From positions 372,001 to 436,000 of the forward strand of contig NZ_FNIR01000001.1 in assembly GCF_900103975.1 (NCBI RefSeq): a stretch of DNA of 64,000 nucleotides, in the 5' to 3' direction. The notes below the pieces were generated by a model. It was given only the letters and a program-made list of their open reading frames with translations, was not told the DNA's origin and made no database searches. Position numbers and translations under genes: made by a program. This DNA is from Klenkia soli. GTDB lineage: Bacteria; Actinomycetota; Actinomycetes; Mycobacteriales; Geodermatophilaceae. Positions 8,909-17,374 of this stretch are shown here, piece by piece. Position 1 is the stretch's first letter. Each line of letters begins with the position of its first letter.

Positions 8909-9670
8909 TCATCCTCCCGCGAGCTCGACCGCCCGGGTGAGGACGGCGTCCAGCATGGGCTCGGTGAGCCGCCCGGTGAAGGTGTTCTGCTGGCTGACGT
9001 GGTAGCTGCCCAGCACGGTCAGCGGGCCGCCGGGGCCGGCCAGGGTGACCTCGGCGCCGTGCCCGAACCTGGGCTTGGGCCGCGGGATCTCCACACCGGC
9101 CCGCGCCAGCACGGGCAGCAGCGCGGACCAGCCGAACCCGCCCAGCACCACGAGCACCCGCAGCCGGGGCAGCAGCTCGAGCTCCCGGGCCAACCACGGC
9201 GAGCAGGTGTCGCGCTCGGCCGGGGTGGGCGCGTTGTCCGGCGGGGCGCAGCGCACCGCGGCCACGATCCGGCAGTCGGTCAGCTCGAGACCGTCGTCGA
9301 TGCTCACCGAGGTGGGCTGGTTGGCCAGCCCGGCCCGCCAGAGCGCGGCGAAGATCCAGTCGCCCGACCGGTCGCCGGTGAAGATCCGCCCGGTGCGGTT
9401 GCCGCCGTGCGCGGCCGGCGCGAGCCCGACGACGCCGATCCGGGCGTCGGCGGGGCCCATGCCGTGCACGGGTCGGCCCCAGTAGACCTGGTCGCGGAAG
9501 GCGGCCCGCTTCACCACGGCGACCTCCTCGCGCCAGGCCACCAGCCGGGGGCAGGCACGGCAGCCGGACACCCGCTCGTCGACGGCGGCGAGGTCGACCG
9601 CCGTGCGGGCACCGCGGGCGACACCGGCCGGGGTGCGGGTGACGGGGTAGCCGTCGGCGTCTCGTGCCAC
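8909..9670 (-). CDS. udgB: family 5 uracil-DNA glycosylase (UdgB type)
   Basis: A 253-residue UDG-superfamily enzyme. Motif A is [14 protein letters not shown] (residues 82-95) and the second motif is [13 protein letters not shown] (224-236), both typical of family 5. Four cysteines (C37, C40, C141, C156) are placed to bind the family's 4Fe-4S cluster. Family 5 enzymes lack the polar catalytic Asp/Asn of family 1 and excise uracil, hypoxanthine and some oxidised bases, which suits a high-GC genome prone to cytosine deamination. The open frame extends further upstream, but homology starts near GTG 9670, 40 bases from the divergent DUF4235 gene. Confidence 0.9.
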   Translation of the reverse strand: MARDADGYPVTRTPAGVARGARTAVDLAAVDERVSGCRACPRLVAWREEVAVVKRAAFRDQVYWGRPVHGMGPADARIGVVGLAPAAHGGNRTGRIFTGDRSGDWIFAALWRAGLANQPTSVSIDDGLELTDCRIVAAVRCAPPDNAPTPAERDTCSPWLARELELLPRLRVLVVLGGFGWSALLPVLARAGVEIPRPKPRFGHGAEVTLAGPGGPLTVLGSYHVSQQNTFTGRLTEPMLDAVLTRAVELAGG

Positions 9671-9710
9671 CCACCCAGCAGAGCACAGCCGCGCGCGGCA
9701 TGATCCCCCG

Positions 9711-10016
9711 GTGGCGAAGAAGCAGAAGGTCAAGACCCCGGCGCTGTACAAGATGCTGGGCCCGGTCCTGGCGATCCCGACCGGCATCGTGGTGAAGAAG
9801 GTCGCCGACCAGGCGTGGGTTGCCGTCCGCGGCACCCCGCCGCCGAAGAACCCCGACGTGCCGGGCGTCAGCTGGGGCGACGCGATCGCCTGGGCCGCGG
9901 TGTCCGGCGTGCTCGTCGCCGTGGGCCGGCTGCTGGCCGCCCAGGGCGCCGCCAAGGCCTACACCGCGCTGACCGGCAAGTTCCCGGCCAACGCCAACGA
10001 GGACAGCGCGGCCTAG
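9711..10016 (+). CDS. DUF4235 small membrane protein
   Basis: A 101-residue protein starting at GTG 9711 ([18 protein letters not shown]). It has two hydrophobic stretches, [16 protein letters not shown] (about 16-31) and [20 protein letters not shown] (about 63-82), with the family pattern of a basic N-terminus and a linker containing [13 protein letters not shown]4235 proteins are short actinobacterial membrane proteins of unknown function. It is divergent from udgB and convergent with the CHAT gene 18 bases downstream. Confidence 0.85.
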   Translation: MAKKQKVKTPALYKMLGPVLAIPTGIVVKKVADQAWVAVRGTPPPKNPDVPGVSWGDAIAWAAVSGVLVAVGRLLAAQGAAKAYTALTGKFPANANEDSAA

Positions 10017-10034
10017 GCAGCACCCCCGACCGGC

Positions 10035-12476
10035 TCAGCCCACGCCGGCGCAGACCAGGGTGGTCGGCCGGTCGCCGGTGGCGGCGGCCAGCGCCGTGGC
10101 CGGGGGGTCACCCGCGGCGAGCCGGCGGTGCACCTCCGGCAGCACGGCCCACGCGACGTCGTCGCGCAGGCTGGCGGCCGAGGCGATGACGCAGTGCGCA
10201 CCGGCGTGCAGCCAGGCCCGGGAGAGGCCGGCGGTCTCCTCGCCCCACCGCACCGCCGTCCGCCCGCCCTCGCACGCGGAGAGGACCACCAGCTGCGGCA
10301 CCCGGGCCAACCGCTGCGCGTCGTGGCCGAACCACGGCCCGTCGGCGAGCTCCAGCCGTGAGAACAGCGGGTGCTCGGCGTGGTGCGTGCCGTGCGCCGA
10401 CACGTGGAGCACGTCGGTCGTGGCGGCGTCCGCCGCGACCTGCCCGACCGACGCCGCCGCGCCCACCCGCACCGTGGCCCCGGACCAGGCAGCCGCCGCC
10501 TGCTCCACCTCGGCCACCGCCCGCGGCACGCCCGGCCCGGCGGCGAACGCGGCCGCGGTCGGGCGACCGGGCCACGGACCGGCCCGCACCCAGGCGGCCA
10601 GCGACGTGGGCACGGTGCACGCGCGCCCGACCAGACCGGGCAGCATCCCCCAGGGCACCGCGCGGAACACCGCCGGTACCGACAGCACGGCCGGCGCCCC
10701 CGCGGGCAGGTCCAGCGGAGCCACCAGGCGATCCGCCAGGGCGGCGAGCCGCTCCCGGAGCCCGGCCGTGACCGCCCGGCCCAGCGCCCCGGGGGGTGCT
10801 CCGGCGGCCACCTCCAGGTCCGGGCCGAGGCCGCCGAGCAGCGCGGACACCACGGCCGCGGGCCCCAGCGGGACCACCCGCCCCGGGTCCCCGGCGCCGA
10901 CCACGACGGCGGCGACCTCCTCGGGTGTCCAGCACCACGCGACCACCACCACGCCGCGGTCCGCCGCCGCCGCGTGCACCGCGGCGAGGTCGACCGGCGG
11001 CCGGACCAGCCCGCGGCCCGGCTCGTGCCAGAGCCGGCCCCGCAGGGACTCCAGGAGCGCTCGCTCGCGCTGTGCGTCGACCGGCCCCGCGCCGAACACC
11101 CGCAGCCGCCGCACCTCCGCCAGTTGCTCGGCCACCACCGGGTCCGACGGCGGCCCCAGCGCCGGCACCCGGGTGACCACGTCGCGGGCGCGTTCGGTCC
11201 AGGCCAGCAGGACGTCGGGCCGCCCTCCGGCCAGCGCCGCGCGCAGCCCACGGTCCAGCAGCGGCCGGGCGTGCAGCAGCAGGCTGGACTGCAGGTCCAG
11301 GCTGCCCACCCGGGCCTGGGCCGCGGTGAGCTCGTCGAGGCCGGCCGCGGCGGTGCGCAGCACCTCGTCGGGCCGGCCGCGGGCGGCCGCCAGGTCCGCC
11401 CGCACCGTCCGGGCCAGCAGGCGCAGCGGGATCGGGGCCGACGGCGGGACACCGCGGCGCAGCACCGCGGACGCGCCGGCGTGGTCCCCCACCGCGATGC
11501 GGACGGCGGCGGCGTCCATCCGCAGCCGGGTGCGGTCCGCACCGGTCCCCGGCTCGCGCGCGGCCCGGTCCAGGCGGTCCCCCAGCCCGGGGGTCGGCCG
11601 GTGGGCGGCCGCGGCGGACAGCGCGACGCCGTCCGCCTGCCGTGCCCAGCGGTCGGCGCCGCGGGTCCGGAACCGGCGGGCCGCCCGTCGGGCGACCTGC
11701 CCCGCCCGCGCGGGGTCGTGGTGCAGCAGGGTGCGGGCCAGCAGCAGCTCGGCCTCGGCCTGCGGCTGCCGCACCCGCGCCCGGCCGTAGGCGGCCGCGG
11801 CCTGGACCAGCAGCGGCTCCGCCTCCGCGGGCATGCCCGCGGCGAGGAGCGCGGCGGCCCGGTCGGTGTCGCAGGTGGCCGCGTGCAGCGGCGACGCCCC
11901 GGACAGCACCTCGCGCGCGGCGTCCATGCGGGTGATGGCCGGCACCAGGTCGCCGGCCAGCAGGTCGGTGTAGCCCAGGTTGTGCTGGGCCTTGGCCTCG
12001 TCCAGGGCAGCCCCGCAGGCGCGGAAGGCGTCGCGCGCGACCGCGAAGTCGTGCCCGGCGCGGGTCAGGTCGCCGCGTTGCAGGTGGACGTTGCCCCGGT
12101 TGAGGGCGACCTGGCCCAGCAGCGCCGGCTCGCCGCGCAGCTGCCGGACCGCCCGGCCGAGGTCGCGCAGCGCGTCCTCGGTGTCGCCCCGCCGCATGGC
12201 GACCAGGCCGGCCTGCCCGACCAGCACGGCCCGGGTGCGCTCCCCCACCCCCGGCCGCCGCACCGCGGCCCGGATGCGGGCCAGCGCGGCGGCGGGGTCG
12301 CCGGTCTCCGCCTCCAGGTAGGCCAGCGTGCCGTCGATGCGCGCAGCCAGGTCCGGTCCGGGACCGCGTCGGGCCGCCTGCCGGAGGGTCCGCCGGGCAG
12401 CCGCCAGCCGCCCGGCGTTCGTGTGGCCGACGGCGCGGTCGTACAGCTGCGCCGCGGTCGCGGGCCCAGCGGTCAT
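10035..12476 (-). CDS. TPR-CHAT domain protease (caspase-like)
   Basis: An 813-residue protein. The first ~500 residues are helical repeats of TPR type (for example QLYDRAVGHTNAGRLAAARR, then ALNRGNVHLQRGDLTRAGHD). The C-terminal ~250 residues are a CHAT domain, a caspase/separase-like cysteine protease fold, with catalytic His in LHVSAHG (H695) and Cys in VLSACEGG (C735), followed by the family segment WLHAGAHCVIAS. No signal peptide is seen, so it is cytoplasmic. Its ATG overlaps the stop of the upstream S8 protease gene (ATGA), implying coupled translation. TPR-CHAT proteins such as Csx29 are activated proteases with specific protein substrates; here a sigma factor and a second protease are operon partners. 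Confidence 0.92.
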   Translation of the reverse strand: MTAGPATAAQLYDRAVGHTNAGRLAAARRTLRQAARRGPGPDLAARIDGTLAYLEAETGDPAAALARIRAAVRRPGVGERTRAVLVGQAGLVAMRRGDTEDALRDLGRAVRQLRGEPALLGQVALNRGNVHLQRGDLTRAGHDFAVARDAFRACGAALDEAKAQHNLGYTDLLAGDLVPAITRMDAAREVLSGASPLHAATCDTDRAAALLAAGMPAEAEPLLVQAAAAYGRARVRQPQAEAELLLARTLLHHDPARAGQVARRAARRFRTRGADRWARQADGVALSAAAAHRPTPGLGDRLDRAAREPGTGADRTRLRMDAAAVRIAVGDHAGASAVLRRGVPPSAPIPLRLLARTVRADLAAARGRPDEVLRTAAAGLDELTAAQARVGSLDLQSSLLLHARPLLDRGLRAALAGGRPDVLLAWTERARDVVTRVPALGPPSDPVVAEQLAEVRRLRVFGAGPVDAQRERALLESLRGRLWHEPGRGLVRPPVDLAAVHAAAADRGVVVVAWCWTPEEVAAVVVGAGDPGRVVPLGPAAVVSALLGGLGPDLEVAAGAPPGALGRAVTAGLRERLAALADRLVAPLDLPAGAPAVLSVPAVFRAVPWGMLPGLVGRACTVPTSLAAWVRAGPWPGRPTAAAFAAGPGVPRAVAEVEQAAAAWSGATVRVGAAASVGQVAADAATTDVLHVSAHGTHHAEHPLFSRLELADGPWFGHDAQRLARVPQLVVLSACEGGRTAVRWGEETAGLSRAWLHAGAHCVIASAASLRDDVAWAVLPEVHRRLAAGDPPATALAAATGDRPTTLVCAGVG

Positions 12477-14074
12477 GCGGGTCCGGCGGGCAGCTCGGTG
12501 ACCGCCGCGGTGGTGGTGCTCGTGATCCGCTCGCGGGCGGCCCGCACCCTGGCGCAGGCGACCTCGACCGGCTCCCGGCTGTCCGGGGCCGGCAGATCCG
12601 GGAGGAGCTCGGCGGCCAGCGCGCCGGCCACCAGCGGGGCCGCGAACGAGGTGCCGCTCCACACCGCGAACCCGCCCCCGAACCCGTCGGGGTCGATGGA
12701 GGCCCGGCGGCGCCCGGCGAAGCGGGCAGCGGCGGCCGGCTGCAGGCCGCCCTGGGTTGGCGGCACGGTGCTCACCACCGCGGCCCCGGGGGCCCAGGCG
12801 CCGACCCACGGCCCGTCGTTGCTGAACAGGGCCACGGTGCCGAGGTCGGGGTTGAGCGCGCCGACGGCCAGCAGCGGTTCCGCGGAGGGGTCGGGGTCGG
12901 CGATCGCCGCCGACCCCGTCGACCACGGGGCGAACGCCGCCGGGAACATCGGCCGGTCGGTCGCGTCGTTGCCGGCCGAGCACACCACCTGCGTGCCGCA
13001 GCGGCCCATCGCGGCCAGCAGCTCGTACATCGTCGGGTCGAACAGGCCGTCGGACGGCGTCTCGTGGTAGTAGCCCATGGAGAGGTTCAGCACGTCGAGC
13101 GGCCGGCCGCGGGGGTCGCCGGCCGCGTGCCAGGTGACCAGCTGCGCGATCCGGGTCAGGGCGGTGACCAGGTCGCTCTCGTCGATCGACCCGTCGGGGG
13201 CGACCGCCGGCCAGACCAGCAGGTCGGCGTCCGGGCAGGCCTGGTGGACCAGGCCGGCGATGAAGGTGCCGTGCCCGCTGATCGGGTCGGTGCCGCCGTC
13301 CAGGGGTCCGATCAGGTCCGGGTGCGCCTGCGGCTCGAACTCCGGGGCGACCAGGCCGATCGGCGCGCCGTCGCAGGTGACGTCACGCTGCAGCGCCCGC
13401 TCCAGCCAGGGGTGCCTGCCGCAGCCGCTGTCCAGCAGTGCCACCACCGGACGTCGCCGGCCGGTGAAGTCGCCGTCCGGCGCACGCACCGGCGCGGGAC
13501 CGGCCCACGCCACCGGCTGCAGGCCCCCGGTGCCGGGCACCGCGTAGGACTCGATCGGCGCCTGGCTGCCGACCCCGTAGGGGTTGGACCCGTGGAAGGG
13601 GTTGGACCCGTGGAAGGGGTTGGTGCCGATCGGGCTGAGCAGCACGACGTGGTCCAGGCCCACCCCGGGCAGCGGGCCGCGGGCCAGCACCCGCGCCCGC
13701 CGCAGCACGTCCGCGGCGTCCGGGGGCGGGGCCGTGGGGTCGACCGAGCGGAGCCGGTGGCGCCGCAGCCCCAGCGCACCGCGGGCGGTGCCCAACCGGC
13801 CCGCCCGTGCCCGGCGATCACCCGCGCTCTCGGCCAGCTCGACCGGTTCGTGGTCCGGGTCGTCCTCCAGCAGACCGCCGGCCAGCTCGGCGGCGTCCCT
13901 CAGCACACGGGTCACGCCCCGGGCGAGACCGGACACCAGCAGCCGGTCGGGCCGGTACCCCGTCGGGTAGTACGGGGTGTCGCCCAGCTGCCCGGTCGGC
14001 AGGACCGCGGCCCGGGCCAGCGGGGTGTTGAGCCGGGCCTGCCAGCCGGCCTGCCCGGCGGGTTCACGGATCAT
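12473..14074 (-). CDS. S8 (subtilisin-like) serine protease, cytoplasmic
   Basis: A 533-residue protein. The catalytic triad is complete: D215 in VALLDSGCGR, H268 in SGHGTFIAG and S476 in WSGTSFAAPLVAG; the oxyanion Asn is in SAGND (N369). There is no signal peptide. Residues 1-150 form an N-terminal region without known motif, joined to the protease by a linker with NPFHGS twice and then NPYGVGS (about 152-170). Such a linker could be a processing site. ATG 14074 follows GGAG nine bases upstream; the gene lies 15 bases after the small protein gene and overlaps the CHAT gene by four bases. It likely acts with the CHAT protease in one pathway. Confidence 0.92.
   Translation of the reverse strand: MIREPAGQAGWQARLNTPLARAAVLPTGQLGDTPYYPTGYRPDRLLVSGLARGVTRVLRDAAELAGGLLEDDPDHEPVELAESAGDRRARAGRLGTARGALGLRRHRLRSVDPTAPPPDAADVLRRARVLARGPLPGVGLDHVVLLSPIGTNPFHGSNPFHGSNPYGVGSQAPIESYAVPGTGGLQPVAWAGPAPVRAPDGDFTGRRRPVVALLDSGCGRHPWLERALQRDVTCDGAPIGLVAPEFEPQAHPDLIGPLDGGTDPISGHGTFIAGLVHQACPDADLLVWPAVAPDGSIDESDLVTALTRIAQLVTWHAAGDPRGRPLDVLNLSMGYYHETPSDGLFDPTMYELLAAMGRCGTQVVCSAGNDATDRPMFPAAFAPWSTGSAAIADPDPSAEPLLAVGALNPDLGTVALFSNDGPWVGAWAPGAAVVSTVPPTQGGLQPAAAARFAGRRRASIDPDGFGGGFAVWSGTSFAAPLVAGALAAELLPDLPAPDSREPVEVACARVRAARERITSTTTAAVTELPAGPA
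13581..13616. repeat. 18-bp in-frame tandem repeat inside the S8 protease gene
   Basis: Two perfect copies (13581-13598 and 13599-13616) encode NPFHGS twice in the linker before the catalytic domain; a degenerate third unit encodes NPYGVGS. Being a multiple of three it changes linker length without a frameshift, so it may vary between strains. Confidence 0.85.
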
Positions 14075-14089
14075 CGGTGCTCCAGTTCC

Positions 14090-14545
14090 TCAGACGACGA
14101 AGGACGGCGTCACGACGCGCCGCGACCGGCCGGCGTCGGCGGGCAGCCGGACCTCGAGGACGGCGGGCCCCGCGAGCGCGTCCGGGAACTCGAACCGCCC
14201 GGTGGGCCCGATCGGTGCCGACAGCTCGGCCCCGGCACCGCGCAGCACGGCCGTGCCCGGCCCCCCGGGTGCCAGCCAGCCGTCCAGCCGCCGCCGGTCG
14301 CCGTCCGCGGTGACCCGGACCAGCATCTCCAGCCCGTAACGGCTGAACCGCAGCGCCGGGACCGGCTCCCCCGCGCGCAGGTCCGCCGGGGTGTCGACAG
14401 CGCCGAGCAGCTCGAACAGCTCGACGTCGTCGTCGCCGGTCGCCGCGGCCAGCCCGGCCAGGACGTCGTCGACCAGCCCCGGGGGTACGGGGTCGACCTC
14501 GGTCCACATCCGGGCGAGGGAGTCCAGGAGCTCGTCGTCGGTCAC
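14090..14545 (-). CDS. small protein between sigma factor and S8 protease, candidate regulator or substrate
   Basis: A 151-residue protein read from GTG 14545, which overlaps the sigma factor stop (GTGA). The N-terminal ~60 residues are acidic and helical (DDELLDSLARMWTEVDPVPP), and the C-terminal ~90 residues look like a beta-sandwich (RFSRYGLEMLVRVTADGD, then GPTGRFEFPDALAGPAVLEV). No membrane segment and no zinc-binding HxxxCxxC motif are present, so it is not a classical ZAS anti-sigma factor. From family memory, similar unnamed proteins follow sigma factors in actinobacterial CHAT loci. Position suggests an anti-sigma factor, an adaptor, or a protease substrate that controls the sigma factor. 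That role is inference. Confidence 0.75.
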   Translation of the reverse strand: MTDDELLDSLARMWTEVDPVPPGLVDDVLAGLAAATGDDDVELFELLGAVDTPADLRAGEPVPALRFSRYGLEMLVRVTADGDRRRLDGWLAPGGPGTAVLRGAGAELSAPIGPTGRFEFPDALAGPAVLEVRLPADAGRSRRVVTPSFVV

Positions 14546-15144
14546 GCCGGCACCTCGCCCAGGGCGGCCCGCAGCCGGGCCAGGCACCGGCCGCGGGTCG
14601 GGCCGATGCTGCCCACGGGCATGCCCAGCCGCTCCGACAGCGCCGCGTAGTCCGGCCGCCGGTCGAAGGCGACCACCCGCAGGAGCTCCTGGCAGCGGGC
14701 ACCGAGCGTGCGCACGGCCTGCCACAGCCGGTGCGCCTCGGCGCCGGCCACGACGACGTCCTCGGGCGGCGGGGCCGGGTCCGCCAGCCGGTCCAGGACG
14801 TCGTCCCCCGCACCCACCGTGCGGCCACCAGTCGCGACCCGGCGGAGCGCCTCGCGGCGCACGGTGGTCACCAACCAGGCGCCCACAGCCCGCGGCTCGG
14901 CGATCGACACCGCGCTGCGGACCAGGGCGACCCAGGCGTGCTGGACGACGTCGGCCGCGTCGTCGGCGGGGAGCCGGCACCCCCGGGCGACCTGCCAGAG
15001 GACCGGCGTGAGCAACCGCACCAGGTCCTCCACCGCCGCCGGGCGCCCGTCCAGCCACTCGGCGAACAGCTCGCCGGCCCGGCCCCAGACGTCGTCGTCC
15101 GGCGCGGGCCGTACGGCGGGCGGCGCGGTCATGGCGCGCATCAT
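14542..15144 (-). CDS. sigma-70 family (ECF-like) RNA polymerase sigma factor
   Basis: A 200-residue sigma factor with a region 2 (ADDAADVVQHAWVALVRS, then EPRAVGAWLVTTVRREALRR) and a region 4 (ARCQELLRVVAFDRRPDYAA, then LGMPVGSIGPTRGRCLARLR, the helix-turn-helix). Regions 1 and 3 are absent, as in ECF sigma factors. ATG 15144 overlaps the stop of the upstream decarboxylase fusion (ATGA), and its own stop overlaps the next gene (GTGA). It probably directs a stress or conflict regulon that may include this operon; I did not find a convincing promoter motif to prove autoregulation. Confidence 0.9.
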   Translation of the reverse strand: MMRAMTAPPAVRPAPDDDVWGRAGELFAEWLDGRPAAVEDLVRLLTPVLWQVARGCRLPADDAADVVQHAWVALVRSAVSIAEPRAVGAWLVTTVRREALRRVATGGRTVGAGDDVLDRLADPAPPPEDVVVAGAEAHRLWQAVRTLGARCQELLRVVAFDRRPDYAALSERLGMPVGSIGPTRGRCLARLRAALGEVPA

Positions 15145-17327
15145 GCTGATGCCCGGTGCCGGGCCGCAACGGGGTGCGGCGCGGGGAGCACGATCGTCCT
15201 CCGGTCGACCAGCACCTTCGAGCCCACCACGACCACCCGCGCCGGAGACCGGCCGTTGAAGCTCGTGGCCGTCACCGCCGTGTAGGCACCCATCGCCGGG
15301 GTGACCACCAGGTCACCGGGGGCCAGGGGCGGCATCGGGTACCCGCGGACGACGACGTCGACGCTGTCGCAGGTCGGGCCGGCGAGGGTGACCGGCCCGG
15401 CGGGCTCGGCCCCGGTCAGCTCCGCAGCCGCCAGCACCAGCGGTGCGGCCTGCTCGGTGAGCACGTTCGAGTAGCTGCCGTAGAGGCCGTCGTCCAGGTG
15501 CACCCACCGGCCGTCGGGTCGGTCGGCCACCCCGACCACCCGGCCCACCGCGGTCATCGCCTCGGCCGCGACCACCCGCCCGGGCTCGGCCAGGACCGTC
15601 ATCCGGCCGGCCAGCGGTGCCAGCAGCGGCCGGATCCCGGCCGCAAGCTCGGCGATGCCGAGCACCGGTGACCGCTGGGCGGACGGGAACCCACCGCCGA
15701 TGTCGAGCACGTCGAACGGCCGTCCGTGCCGCGCCTCGAGCCGCGCCGCGAGCTCGAGGGTGGCGGTGATCGCCGCGCGGAAGGGCTCGACCGCGTCGAG
15801 CTGGCTGCCCACGTGGAAGCTGAAGCCGGCGACCGGTCTGCCGAGCTCCACCGCCTGTGCCACCAGCCGCTCGGCCGTCGTCCGGTCGGCCCCGAACTTG
15901 CTGGACAGGTCGACGCCGGCGGCGGCGTTGGAGTAGGCGAGCCGGACCAGCACGCGGGTGTCGGCGGGCAGGACCGTCGTCTTGAGCAGTTCCACCTCGT
16001 TGTCGACGACGACGGTGCGGATGCCGAGCTCGGCCAGCACCACCCGTTCCGCCTCGCCGGCGACCGGGTTGCTGTACAGCAACCGGTCGGGCGCCACGCC
16101 GAGGGCGGCCACGGCCAGCGCCTCGACCGGGCTGGCCACGTCGAAGCAGGCACCCGCGTCGTGCAGCGCGGCGAGGACCGCGGGGTGGTCCAGGGCCTTC
16201 ACGGCGTAGTGCAGGCGCACCCCGGGCAGCGCCTCGGCCAGCTCGCGGTACCGGCCGACCGCGACCGCCGGGTCGAGCAGGAGCAACGGGGTGCCGTACC
16301 GCTGGGCCAGCACCTGCAGACCGTCCGCCCCGTGCCGGCCCGCGAGCTCGGCGACACGCTGCTGCCGGAACGACGGTCCGACGGGGACGACGGGGACGAC
16401 GGGGACGACGGGGCGCGGCGTGCGCCAGCCGAACCGGTCGGTGAGCCGGTAACCGCACGAGGCGACCAGGTAGAACACGACGTCGGCGGCCACCTTGCCG
16501 GCCAGCAGGCCGAGGGCGGGGTGCGGCAGCAGGGCCGCACCCCAGTAGAGCAGCGCCGGCCGGACCAGCGCGGAGTCCACGACCTCGGCGGGGAGGTACT
16601 CCACCAGCCCCAGGCCCAGGCTGCGCCGCAGGAGTCCCCGGCGGACGCCGGCCCGGCGCTGCTCGGCGGCGATGCGGGCCAGCGAGACGCTGTAGAACGC
16701 GACCGCCGAGGCCAGGTTGCCGGCCAGCGCGGTCGCGACCAGCGATCCCGTGTGGTGCAGGACCAGCAGGCCCACGCCCAGCAGCGCCGTGGCCGACGCC
16801 AGCTCGCTGGGCAGGTAGCGGCGCACCCAGAACCCCAGCCGCGGGAGCACCCGCACCCGGCCGAGACCCCCGGTGCGCCAGCCGGCCCGGTCGGTGAGCC
16901 GGTAGGACGACGCGGCGACGGCGTAGAACACCAGGTCGGCCGCGACCTTCCCGGCCAGCAGCCCGAGGGCGGCGTGCGGGACGACCGTGGCGCCCGCCCA
17001 CAGCGCGGCCGGCCGCACCAGCAGCGAGTCCAGCACCTCGGCCGGCCCGAACTCCGCCAGGCCCAGCCCCGCGGTGCGCGCCGCGAGCACCCGGCCCCGG
17101 GAGCCGGCCCGGCGCTGCTCGGCGGCGATCCGCGCGAGGGCGACCGCGTAGAACCCCACGCTCTCGGCGACCGTCGCGGCCACGGCGCTGCCGAGCACCG
17201 AGCCGGTGTGCTCGAGGGTCAGCAGGCCGGCCAGCAGGAGCGCCGCGGTGCCCGCCAGCTCGGCGGGCAGGTAGCGGCGCAGCCAGAAGAGCGAGGAACG
17301 GAGCAGACGAGCCGTCGTGGAGGTCAT
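15141..17327 (-). CDS. fusion of a duplicated membrane module with an ornithine/diaminopimelate-type PLP decarboxylase
   Basis: A 728-residue protein with two parts. Residues ~18-152 and ~169-303 are two copies of one module: each starts RYLP(A/S)ELA, contains ARIAAEQRRAG, GLLAGKVAAD and ends SYRLTDR-GWRT, with several hydrophobic segments. After a PVVPVVPVVPVGPS linker (307-319) comes a complete fold-type III PLP enzyme: PLP lysine K377 in YAVKAL, HVGSQL (505-510), GGGFP (544-548), EPGR (581-584) and the catalytic cysteine of ornithine decarboxylases in GPTCDSVD (C653). It probably decarboxylates ornithine, lysine or a related amino acid at the membrane. It lies 47 bases after ppx and is coupled by ATGA to the sigma factor gene. 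Confidence 0.88.
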   Translation of the reverse strand: MTSTTARLLRSSLFWLRRYLPAELAGTAALLLAGLLTLEHTGSVLGSAVAATVAESVGFYAVALARIAAEQRRAGSRGRVLAARTAGLGLAEFGPAEVLDSLLVRPAALWAGATVVPHAALGLLAGKVAADLVFYAVAASSYRLTDRAGWRTGGLGRVRVLPRLGFWVRRYLPSELASATALLGVGLLVLHHTGSLVATALAGNLASAVAFYSVSLARIAAEQRRAGVRRGLLRRSLGLGLVEYLPAEVVDSALVRPALLYWGAALLPHPALGLLAGKVAADVVFYLVASCGYRLTDRFGWRTPRPVVPVVPVVPVGPSFRQQRVAELAGRHGADGLQVLAQRYGTPLLLLDPAVAVGRYRELAEALPGVRLHYAVKALDHPAVLAALHDAGACFDVASPVEALAVAALGVAPDRLLYSNPVAGEAERVVLAELGIRTVVVDNEVELLKTTVLPADTRVLVRLAYSNAAAGVDLSSKFGADRTTAERLVAQAVELGRPVAGFSFHVGSQLDAVEPFRAAITATLELAARLEARHGRPFDVLDIGGGFPSAQRSPVLGIAELAAGIRPLLAPLAGRMTVLAEPGRVVAAEAMTAVGRVVGVADRPDGRWVHLDDGLYGSYSNVLTEQAAPLVLAAAELTGAEPAGPVTLAGPTCDSVDVVVRGYPMPPLAPGDLVVTPAMGAYTAVTATSFNGRSPARVVVVGSKVLVDRRTIVLPAPHPVAARHRASA

Positions 17328-17374
17328 GCCCCCCGAGAGGGCTCAGCGGCGGCCCTGATACCTGCCCGGGGCGG

